Assembly: GCA_030043595.1 (NCBI GenBank)
Contig: JASHXJ010000334.1
Span: 1-5,937, forward strand
Direction: 5' to 3'
DNA from: Trebonia sp.
Lineage (GTDB): Bacteria > Actinomycetota > Actinomycetes > Streptosporangiales > Streptosporangiaceae
DNA length: 5,937 nucleotides
A model generated the notes under the pieces. It was not told the origin of the DNA and searched no databases. It saw nothing but the letters and a program-made list of their open reading frames with translations. This document shows, in pieces, positions 1 to 5,937 of the stretch (the first letter of the stretch is position 1; every line of letters begins with the position of its first letter). The position numbers were made by a program, and so were the translations under genes.

Positions 1-639
1 AAGACGCTGGACCAGCTGCTGTTCGCCTTCTACGCCAAGAACGACGGGCTGCGGGTCACCGACCTGCACCAGGGCATCGTGTGGGGCACCCAGACCGCGC
101 AGACGGCGAAGGACGAGCGGCTGATCAACCGGTTCGACTACGACGGCGACTACGGCACCGTGCTGAACCGGTTCCTGATGCAGGCCGCGATCGGGCACCC
201 GCTGACCGTGCACGGCACGGGCGGACAGACCCGGGCGTTCATTCACATCAAGGACACCGTGCGCTGCATCGAGATCGCGATCGAGAACCCGCCGCAGGCC
301 GGGGACAAGCCGCTGGTGCTCAACCAGATGACCGAGACCCACCGGGTGCTGGACCTGGCGAAGATGATCTCCGACATCACCGGCGCGGAGATCGCCTACC
401 TGCCCAACCCACGGCGCGAGGCAGAGGAGAACGACCTGGCCGTGCGCAACGACCAGTTCCTCGCGCTGGGCCTGGAGCCGACCACGCTGTCGGAGGGGCT
501 GCTCGGCGAGGTCACCGACATCGCCGCCCGCTACGCCTCCCGCGCCGACCTGCGAAAGATCATCGCCCGCTCCGTCTGGAAAGCCGGCATGGAAACCGCC
601 GACGACCTCATGACGGAGATCCCGGCCAGGGAAAGCTGA
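1..639 (+). CDS. UDP-sulfoquinovose synthase-like NAD-dependent epimerase (SQD1/SqdB family), 5'-truncated by the window edge
   Basis: Frame 1 is open from the first base to a TGA, giving 212 C-terminal residues; the N-terminal NAD-binding half lies outside the window. From memory, the segment follows plant SQD1 closely: a TDLHQGIVWGT stretch (residues 19-29), FDYDGDYGTVLNRF (about 45-58), GHPLTVHGTGGQTR (65-78), a KDTV block, NPRREAEEND (about 136-145) and a late SVWK. SQD1 makes UDP-sulfoquinovose, the sulfonated head-group donor of sulfolipid, from UDP-glucose and sulfite in the cytosol or stroma. By spacing to the TDLxQG block, the first residue (Lys) appears to be the lysine of the SDR YxxxK motif, so the catalytic Tyr is just outside. 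It converges on hppD with 8 bp between stops. The sugar-nucleotide epimerase/dehydratase family is confident; the exact substrate is inferred, and another UDP- or GDP-sugar is possible. No sulfolipid glycosyltransferase is visible here. Confidence 0.85.
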   Translation, partial: KTLDQLLFAFYAKNDGLRVTDLHQGIVWGTQTAQTAKDERLINRFDYDGDYGTVLNRFLMQAAIGHPLTVHGTGGQTRAFIHIKDTVRCIEIAIENPPQAGDKPLVLNQMTETHRVLDLAKMISDITGAEIAYLPNPRREAEENDLAVRNDQFLALGLEPTTLSEGLLGEVTDIAARYASRADLRKIIARSVWKAGMETADDLMTEIPARES

Positions 640-647
640 CTGTGCGC

Positions 648-1811
648 TTACAGGTTGCCGCGCCGCTCCTGCTCCCGCTCGATGGCCTCGAACAGCGCCT
701 GGAAGTTGCCCTTGCCGAAGCCAAGCGACCCGTGCCGTTCGATGAACTCGAAGAAGACCGTCGGCCGGTCGCCGATCGGCCTGGTGAAGATCTGCAGCAG
801 GTAGCCGTCCTCGTCCCTGTCGACCAGGATGCCGCGGTCGCGCAGCTCGTTGATCGGGACGCGCACCCTGCCGATCCGCTCCCGCAGGACCGGATCGGTG
901 TAGTAAGAGTCGGGCGTGGCGAGGAACTGGACGCCGCGTGCCCGCAGCCCGTCCACCGTGGCGCAGATGTCTGGCGTGGCGAGGGCCAGGTGCTGCACGC
1001 CTGGTCCCGCGTAGAACTCGAGGTACTCGTCGATCTGCGACTTCTTCTTGCCGACGGCCGGCTCGTTCAGCGGGAACTTCACCCGGTGGTTGCCGTTGGC
1101 GACGACCTTGCTCATCAGCGCCGAGTACTCCGTGGCGATGTCGTCGCCGATGAACTCGGCCATGTTGGTGAAGCCCATCACCCGGTGGTAGAAGTCCACC
1201 CACTCATCCATCTGGCCGAGCTCGACGTTGCCGACCACGTGGTCGAGGGCGGCGAACAGCGGCGCCTGCCCCGGCGTGACCCCCATCCGGGGCACGTAGC
1301 CCGGCAGGTACACGCCGTGGTAGCGGGACCGGTCGACCAGCGTGTGCACCGTGTCCCCGTACGCGGCGATCGCCGCGACCCGCACCGTTCCGTCGCCGTC
1401 GGACTCCTCGTGCGGCTCGGTGACGATGCGCGCGCCGGCCGTCCGGGCGTGCGCGACGCACTTGTCCACGTCGGGCACTTCCAGCGCCACGTCCATGACA
1501 CCGTCGCCGTGCTTTCTGTGGTGGTCCGCCAGCGGGCTCTGCGGGCTCGCGGCGCCCTTGACCACGAACCGGACGCTGCCGCTGCGCAGCACGTAGGCGT
1601 GGTGGTCACGGTTGCCGGTCTCCGGGCCGGAGTACGCCTCCAGCGCCATGCCGAGGGCGAGCTGGAAGTACAGCGCGGACTGGGTGGCGTTACCCGCGGC
1701 CCATACCACCGCGTCCCATCCGGTCACAGGGAACGGGTCCCGGCTGGCGTCGTGGTCGACCATGCCGACCAGCGCGTCGTTGCTCGTGTCGATGCCGTAC
1801 GTGGCTGTCAT
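648..1811 (-). CDS. hppD: 4-hydroxyphenylpyruvate dioxygenase
   Basis: A complete 387-residue protein, close to the usual 350-390. It is a cytosolic non-heme Fe(II) enzyme that converts 4-hydroxyphenylpyruvate and O2 to homogentisate and CO2 in tyrosine catabolism; homogentisate can also feed pigment formation. It has two vicinal-oxygen-chelate halves. The expected iron ligands are visible: His191 in ALDHVVGNVELG, His274 in GVQHLALATPD and Glu355 in TVFFEFIERHG. Other family blocks are GFTNMAEFIGDDIATEYSAL (about 213-232), KKKSQIDEYLEFY (about 255-267), DEDGYLLQIFTRP (333-345) and the C-terminal FGKGNFQALFEAIEREQERRGNL region. The ATG start is supported by AGGAGGG (minus strand, 1816-1822) four bases upstream. 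Transcribed divergently from an Lrp/AsnC regulator, which probably controls it; its 3' end faces the epimerase gene at 8 bp. Nothing in the active site looks broken. Confidence 0.97.
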   Translation of the reverse strand: MTATYGIDTSNDALVGMVDHDASRDPFPVTGWDAVVWAAGNATQSALYFQLALGMALEAYSGPETGNRDHHAYVLRSGSVRFVVKGAASPQSPLADHHRKHGDGVMDVALEVPDVDKCVAHARTAGARIVTEPHEESDGDGTVRVAAIAAYGDTVHTLVDRSRYHGVYLPGYVPRMGVTPGQAPLFAALDHVVGNVELGQMDEWVDFYHRVMGFTNMAEFIGDDIATEYSALMSKVVANGNHRVKFPLNEPAVGKKKSQIDEYLEFYAGPGVQHLALATPDICATVDGLRARGVQFLATPDSYYTDPVLRERIGRVRVPINELRDRGILVDRDEDGYLLQIFTRPIGDRPTVFFEFIERHGSLGFGKGNFQALFEAIEREQERRGNL

Positions 1812-1815
1812 GGGT

Positions 1816-1822
1816 CCCTCCT
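1816..1822 (-). promoter_or_regulatory. Ribosome binding site of hppD
   Basis: AGGAGGG on the minus strand, four bases before the ATG at 1811. It is a near-perfect anti-Shine-Dalgarno match and fixes the start of the dioxygenase gene. Confidence 0.8.
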
Positions 1823-1834
1823 GTCATTCAGCTC

Positions 1835-1863
1835 ATCAGAACGGACCGTCGTGCTGTATGCAA
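1835..1863 (-). promoter_or_regulatory. Candidate sigma-70-type promoter of hppD
   Basis: On the minus strand TTGCAT (1858-1863) lies 17 bp before TCTGAT (1835-1840). This is a 3/6 and a 4/6 match to the -35 and -10 consensus at ideal spacing. Transcription would start near 1828, leaving a leader of about 17 bases that just contains the AGGAGGG ribosome binding site. The -35 element overlaps one copy of the TATGC repeat, so a regulator bound there could affect it. Matches are modest; this is a by-eye proposal. Confidence 0.35.
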
Positions 1864-1890
1864 GTAAGCCATTATGCGCTCGTCAGATGG

Positions 1891-1920
1891 GACATTCTGC
1901 GGAGGGAATGCGGTATTAAT
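1891..1920 (+). promoter_or_regulatory. Candidate promoter of the Lrp/AsnC regulator gene
   Basis: TATTAAT at 1914-1920 is one of the few AT-rich heptamers in the window and is a plausible -10 element. The -35 region 17 bp upstream reads GACATT (1891-1896), a poor match, as expected for a regulated promoter. A start near 1927 would fall on the 9-bp palindrome AGACtGTCT (1927-1935), which could be a further operator half-site pair. The leader would be about 30 bases and include the GAGGAG ribosome binding site at 1948-1953. Confidence 0.3.
1893..1910. promoter_or_regulatory. Inverted repeat, candidate operator (CATTC-N8-GAATG)
   Basis: CATTC at 1893-1897 and GAATG at 1906-1910 form a perfect 5-bp dyad with an 8-base spacer, 18 bp overall, a size suited to a dimeric helix-turn-helix regulator. 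It sits just upstream of the TATTAAT element at 1914-1920, where a bound protein would touch a promoter of the regulator gene. A second CATTC occurs at 1825-1829 near the hppD ribosome binding site. Assignment to the adjacent Lrp/AsnC protein is inferred from position. Confidence 0.35.
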
Positions 1921-1958
1921 CTATGCAGACTGTCTAGTTATTGTGCTGAGGAGCCGGC

Positions 1959-2456
1959 ATGGCCGAACTCGACGCGCTCGACCTGGCACTGCTGACCGCG
2001 CTGCGCGAGAACCCGCGGGCCGGGGTGCTGCAGCTCTCCCGTATCACCCGGGTCGCCCGGGCGACGGTGCAGGCCCGGCTGGACCGGATGGAGCAGTCCG
2101 GGGTGATCACCGGCTACGGCCCGGACGTGGACGTGGCGGCGGCCGGGTTCGGCGTGCTCGCGTTCGTCACCCTGGAGATCACCCAGGGGGCGCTGGACCG
2201 GGTGCGCGAGGACCTCGCCGCCATCCCCGGTGTCCTGGAGGCGCACGCGATCACCGGGTCCGGCGACGTGCTCTGCGCGGTCGCCGCTACCTCGAACGCG
2301 GACCTGCAGCAGACGCTGCTGCGGATCGACAATTCGCCGTCGGTCGCCCGGTCCACCAGCGCCATCGCGCTGTCCACGGTCATCAGGCGCCGTGACCTCC
2401 CGCTGCTGACCTCGCGCCCGGCCACGCGGGCGAGCCGCTCCCCCGCGTTCCGCTGA
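1959..2456 (+). CDS. Lrp/AsnC-family transcriptional regulator
   Basis: 165 residues, slightly longer than the usual 140-160. The N-terminal helix-turn-helix (about residues 5-52) has the family pattern: LDALDLALLTALRENPRAG, then a recognition helix in RVARATVQARLDRMEQSGVI and the linker TGYGPDVD. Residues about 62-145 form the ligand-binding RAM domain, with FGVLAFVTLEI, the turn ITGSGDVLCAV (98-108) and STSAIALSTVIRRR (132-145). The last 20 residues are an Arg/Ser/Pro-rich tail of no recognised function. The ATG has GAGGAG (1948-1953) five bases upstream. Such proteins bind DNA as dimers to octamers and sense amino acids or related small molecules. Divergence from hppD suggests control of tyrosine or phenylalanine catabolism, possibly responding to tyrosine, hydroxyphenylpyruvate or homogentisate; the ligand is inference. 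It probably also autoregulates. Confidence 0.93.
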   Translation: MAELDALDLALLTALRENPRAGVLQLSRITRVARATVQARLDRMEQSGVITGYGPDVDVAAAGFGVLAFVTLEITQGALDRVREDLAAIPGVLEAHAITGSGDVLCAVAATSNADLQQTLLRIDNSPSVARSTSAIALSTVIRRRDLPLLTSRPATRASRSPAFR

Positions 2457-2459
2457 CGT

Positions 2460-2486
2460 CGGCCCCGCTGGACGCGCTCGGGGCCG
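2460..2486 (+). terminator. GC-rich hairpin after the regulator gene, candidate terminator
   Basis: Four bases after the regulator stop codon, CGGCCCCG (2460-2467) pairs perfectly with CGGGGCCG (2479-2486) across an 11-base loop. The 8-bp stem is all G/C. There is no T-tract, so it is not a classic intrinsic terminator, but U-less hairpins of this kind are often proposed as terminators in GC-rich actinobacteria. Its position, directly after a stop codon and before a new promoter, fits. Confidence 0.5.
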
Positions 2487-2546
2487 CGCTGCGGCACGGA
2501 CTCTGCGTCGTCGGCTGGCACCTCGGGCCGGAGGGCTAACGGAGAT

Positions 2547-2572
2547 TTGACCGGCACCGTTGCGGGTAGCGT
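2547..2572 (+). promoter_or_regulatory. Candidate promoter giving a leaderless transcript for the acidic protein gene
   Basis: TAGCGT at 2567-2572 matches the actinobacterial TAnnnT -10 pattern and ends exactly seven bases before the ATG at 2580. Transcription would then start at or next to the start codon. TTGACC at 2547-2552 is a strong -35 match but sits only 14 bp upstream of the -10, shorter than the preferred 17. No Shine-Dalgarno sequence precedes the ATG, which supports leaderless initiation. Confidence 0.5.
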
Positions 2573-2579
2573 GGCGGTC

Positions 2580-2894
2580 ATGAGCGAACCGCAGTTTCAT
2601 CGCGACCGCCGCGAGCACGGCGGCGCGCCGCAACGCCTTGACGACGACCTGCTCGCCGAGATCGCCGAGGACGAGCGTGTCGACGCGGGGCTGGATGCCT
2701 TCAACCCGGACGAGGTGCCGCCGGCCACCGACCCGCTGCCGCCTGACGTGCCGGGACCGCGGCCGAACGTCCGGGAGGGCACCGAGTACCGGGACGAGCA
2801 GGCTGAGATCCGCCGCGAAGAGGAGGCGGGCGAGATTCGCGACCTCAGCGCGGACGACCCGTTCCCGCCGACCCGCTACGACAGCGACGAGTAG
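2580..2894 (+). CDS. Small acidic protein of unknown function, 104 residues
   Basis: I do not recognise the family. The product is hydrophilic and strongly acidic: by count 31 Asp/Glu against 12 Arg and no Lys. It has no signal peptide, membrane segment or cysteine. Residues about 20-40 (LDDDLLAEIAEDERVDAGLD) could form an amphipathic acidic helix, about 43-62 are Pro-rich (NPDEVPPATDPLPPDVPGP), and about 64-90 are charged and probably helical (VREGTEYRDEQAEIRREEE and on). The end, DDPFPPTRYDSDE, is likely disordered. The ATG at 2580 is chosen because of the TAnnnT element seven bases upstream; a TTG at 2547 would add 11 residues but overlaps the promoter. Codon bias fits its neighbours, so it is probably real. 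It ends 38 bases before fumC and may be co-transcribed with it. Function unknown. Confidence 0.75.
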   Translation: MSEPQFHRDRREHGGAPQRLDDDLLAEIAEDERVDAGLDAFNPDEVPPATDPLPPDVPGPRPNVREGTEYRDEQAEIRREEEAGEIRDLSADDPFPPTRYDSDE

Positions 2895-2932
2895 CCAGCC
2901 GCCGCGGGCGCGGGATGTGCGAGTCTGAGGCC

Positions 2933-4423
<1,491 letters not shown>

Positions 4424-4445
4424 TGACAGCGGCAACCAGGACAGC

Positions 4446-4451
4446 GGGAGG
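4446..4451 (+). promoter_or_regulatory. Ribosome binding site deciding the oxidoreductase start
   Basis: GGGAGG, four bases before the ATG at 4456. It favours this start over the upstream in-frame TTG (4420) and ATG (4423) that overlap the fumC stop codon and have no comparable site. The family N-terminus (YDVIVLGAGPTG) begins at residue 5 from this ATG, as expected. Confidence 0.7.
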
Positions 4452-4455
4452 CGGC

Positions 4456-5904
4456 ATGGCCGACACCTACGACGTGATTGTCCTTGGCGCGGGTCCCACC
4501 GGCGAGAACGTCGCCGACCGCGCGGTCCGCGGCGGGCTGACCGCCGCGATCGCCGAGTCCGAGCTGGCCGGCGGCGAATGCTCGTACTGGGCGTGCATGC
4601 CGAGCAAGGCGCTGCTGCGGCCGGTCGGCGCCGTGGCCGAGGCCGAGCACCTGGACGGGGTGACCGGCGCCCGGCTCGAGCCGGACAAGGTGCTCGCGCG
4701 GCGCGACTCCTTCGCCCACCACTGGCGAGACGACGGCCAAGTCGAGTGGCTGAAGAACGCGGGGGTCGAGCTTGTCCGCGGCCCCGGGCGGCTCGCCGGC
4801 GAGCGGCGGGTGCAGGTCGGCGACGCGGAACTGGCTGCCGCCCATGCCGTCGTGGTGTGCACCGGAACCCAGGCGGCCGTCCCGCCGGCGCTCGCCGCGG
4901 TGCGGCCGTGGACGAGCCGGGAGGCGACGAGCGCGCACGCGGTGCCCCGGCGGCTGGTGATCGTCGGCGGCGGCGTTGTCGGCTGCGAGATGGCGGCCGC
5001 GTGGCAGGCGCTCGGCGCCCAGGTCACCTTGCTGTCGCGCGGCGGGCTGCTTGACCGGCTGCCCGCCTTCGCAGGCACGCTCGTCGCTGACGGGCTACGG
5101 GACGCCGGGGTAGACGTGCGGCTGGGTGTCGCCGTGACCGCGGCGACCCGTGGCGGAGCGGTCGCTGACCACGAAGGCGCGGGCGCCGGGCATGCGGATA
5201 CGGGTGGCGGGGCTGGCACCGGGGCGGTCACGCTGACGCTCGACGACGGGTCGGCCGTGACGGCCGACGAGGTCCTGGCCGCGACCGGGCGGGCGCCGCG
5301 CACCGCGGACATCGGCCTTGAGGCGGTGGGGCTGGCGCCCGGCTCGTGGCTGGAAGTGGACGACACCATGCGGGTGCGCGCCATCGGCGGCGCGGACGGG
5401 AACGGCGGCTGGCTGTACGCGGCGGGCGACGTCAACCACCTGGCGCTGCTCACCCACATGGGCAAGTACCAGGGGCGTGTCTGCGGCGACGCCATCGCCG
5501 CCCGCGCCAGGGGACAGGAGCCCGCGGTCCGGGACCGCTCAAGCAAGACCTGCGTTCCGCAGGTGATCTTCACGGTCCCCGAAGTCAGCGCGGTGGGCCT
5601 GACCAAGGAGCAAGCCGAAGCCGCGGGCCACAACGTTCGCGTCGTCGAGTATGAAATCGGCGACGTGGCGGGCGCCAGGCTCTTCGAAGACGGCTACACG
5701 GGGCACGCCCAGATGATCGTCGACGAGCAGGCCAAGACCATCCTCGGCATGACCCTCGCCGGCCCCGGCGTCGGCGAGCTGATCCACGCCGCCACGATCG
5801 CCGTGGCGGGCGAAGTCCCCGTGGACAAGCTGTGGCACGCCGTCCCCTCCTACCCGACGATGAGCGAGCTCTGGCTTCGCCTCCTCGAGAGTTACGGACT
5901 TTGA
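4456..5904 (+). CDS. Class I pyridine nucleotide-disulfide oxidoreductase (FAD; LpdA/MerA/SthA-like), substrate unknown
   Basis: 482 residues. An FAD-binding Rossmann motif GAGPTG (11-16) is followed by the redox pair Cys42 and Cys47 in GGECSYWACMPSKALLRP. An NAD(P)-binding GGGVVG (171-176) follows; Arg195 just after its second strand (VTLLSRGG) hints at NADPH. The second FAD motif is YAAGDVNHLALLTHMGKYQG (321-340), then a C-terminal dimerisation domain (about 365-482). In lipoamide dehydrogenase and glutathione reductase that domain carries the catalytic His of an HPTxxE motif. Here the segment reads VPSYPTMSE, so Tyr466 replaces the His while Glu471 is kept, resembling SthA and mycobacterial LpdA as I recall them. 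Residues about 233-258 are a Gly/Ala-rich insert. The start is 32 bases after fumC, so an operon is likely. It probably transfers electrons between NAD(P)H and a disulfide, quinone or other acceptor; a standard E3 subunit is unlikely. Confidence 0.9.
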   Translation: MADTYDVIVLGAGPTGENVADRAVRGGLTAAIAESELAGGECSYWACMPSKALLRPVGAVAEAEHLDGVTGARLEPDKVLARRDSFAHHWRDDGQVEWLKNAGVELVRGPGRLAGERRVQVGDAELAAAHAVVVCTGTQAAVPPALAAVRPWTSREATSAHAVPRRLVIVGGGVVGCEMAAAWQALGAQVTLLSRGGLLDRLPAFAGTLVADGLRDAGVDVRLGVAVTAATRGGAVADHEGAGAGHADTGGGAGTGAVTLTLDDGSAVTADEVLAATGRAPRTADIGLEAVGLAPGSWLEVDDTMRVRAIGGADGNGGWLYAAGDVNHLALLTHMGKYQGRVCGDAIAARARGQEPAVRDRSSKTCVPQVIFTVPEVSAVGLTKEQAEAAGHNVRVVEYEIGDVAGARLFEDGYTGHAQMIVDEQAKTILGMTLAGPGVGELIHAATIAVAGEVPVDKLWHAVPSYPTMSELWLRLLESYGL

Positions 5905-5905
5905 T

Positions 5906-5937
5906 ATGCACTCAGTAGGCATGGTCCTGCACCCGCG
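5906..5937 (+). CDS. Possible start of a further gene, cut by the window edge (NAD-kinase-like?)
   Basis: An ATG one base after the oxidoreductase stop opens a frame running off the window: MHSVGMVLHP and a partial codon. The hydrophobic VGMVLHP resembles the first strand of ATP-NAD kinase or diacylglycerol-kinase-like proteins in actinobacteria, but ten residues cannot establish that. The near-overlap (TGATATG) suggests translational coupling; no strong ribosome binding site precedes it. Confidence 0.3.
   Translation, partial: MHSVGMVLHP

Larger units (their letters stand above)
1857..1926. repeat. Three copies of TATGC in the divergent control region
   Basis: TATGC occurs at 1857-1861, 1873-1877 and 1922-1926 in a noncoding stretch that is AT-richer than the flanking genes. 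The first two start 16 bp apart; the third is 49 bp further on. Spaced short motifs between an Lrp-type regulator and its divergent neighbour are typical of multi-site operators bound by Lrp oligomers. Five bases is short, so chance is a real alternative. Confidence 0.3.

Noticed and set aside
81..1919. A 612-codon plus-strand open frame spanning the epimerase-like gene and the antisense of hppD
   Set aside because: It is out of frame with the recognisable epimerase fragment and antisense to a clear hppD. Its product is an Arg/Ala/Val/His-rich, domain-free sequence, as expected when GC-rich third positions remove stop codons.
2521..2534. Short dyad CCTC-N6-GAGG as a second terminator or operator
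   Set aside because: A 4-bp stem is expected often by chance in DNA this GC-rich, and nothing around it supports a role.
1938..2633. A minus-strand open frame across the regulator and the following intergenic region
   Set aside because: It is Arg/Gly/Pro-rich with no domain, and it overlaps the well-supported Lrp/AsnC gene and a likely promoter.
4467..5633. A 388-codon minus-strand open frame antisense to the oxidoreductase
   Set aside because: The product is a Ser/Ala/Pro/Thr-rich low-complexity sequence with no motif, and the opposite strand encodes a complete flavoenzyme.

Overview
The window is GC-rich, densely coded DNA that looks like a chromosomal segment of a high-GC actinobacterium. 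The signs are a strong G/C third-position bias with long spurious antisense frames, a 4-hydroxyphenylpyruvate dioxygenase with an actinomycete-type sequence, an Lrp/AsnC regulator divergent from it, and a promoter arrangement (TAnnnT about 7 nt before an ATG) typical of leaderless actinobacterial genes. The genus cannot be named from this sequence. No RNA gene, insertion sequence, CRISPR array or phage gene was seen.

Layout. (1) 1-639, plus strand: the C-terminal part of an SDR-family nucleotide-sugar enzyme that closely resembles UDP-sulfoquinovose synthase (SQD1/SqdB). It is cut by the left edge, apparently at the catalytic lysine. (2) 648-1811, minus strand: complete hppD, convergent with the first gene and only 8 bp from it. 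(3) 1812-1958: an AT-richer divergent control region with candidate promoters, inverted repeats and a repeated TATGC motif. (4) 1959-2456, plus: an Lrp/AsnC-family regulator, followed by a hairpin that could end transcription. (5) 2580-2894, plus: a 104-residue, very acidic, lysine-free protein of unknown function, apparently leaderless. (6) 2933-4423, plus: class II fumarase (fumC). (7) 4456-5904, plus: a class I flavin disulfide oxidoreductase with a CxxxxC redox pair but a Tyr where lipoamide dehydrogenases have the C-terminal catalytic His. (8) 5906 to the right edge: the possible first codons of another gene, which may be NAD-kinase-like.

How the parts relate. hppD and the regulator form a plausible tyrosine-catabolism control pair: HppD makes homogentisate, whose breakdown yields fumarate and acetoacetate, and fumarase converts fumarate to malate. 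The link to fumarase is metabolic inference; fumC is separated from the regulator by a candidate terminator and a new promoter. fumC, the oxidoreductase and possibly the next gene are closely spaced on one strand and probably co-transcribed.

Most of the window is ordinary metabolism. The points most worth checking are the atypical active site and glycine-rich insert of the oxidoreductase, the sulfoquinovose-synthase-like gene in an actinobacterium, the operator architecture between hppD and the regulator, and the leaderless acidic protein. No clearly new multi-gene system was found.
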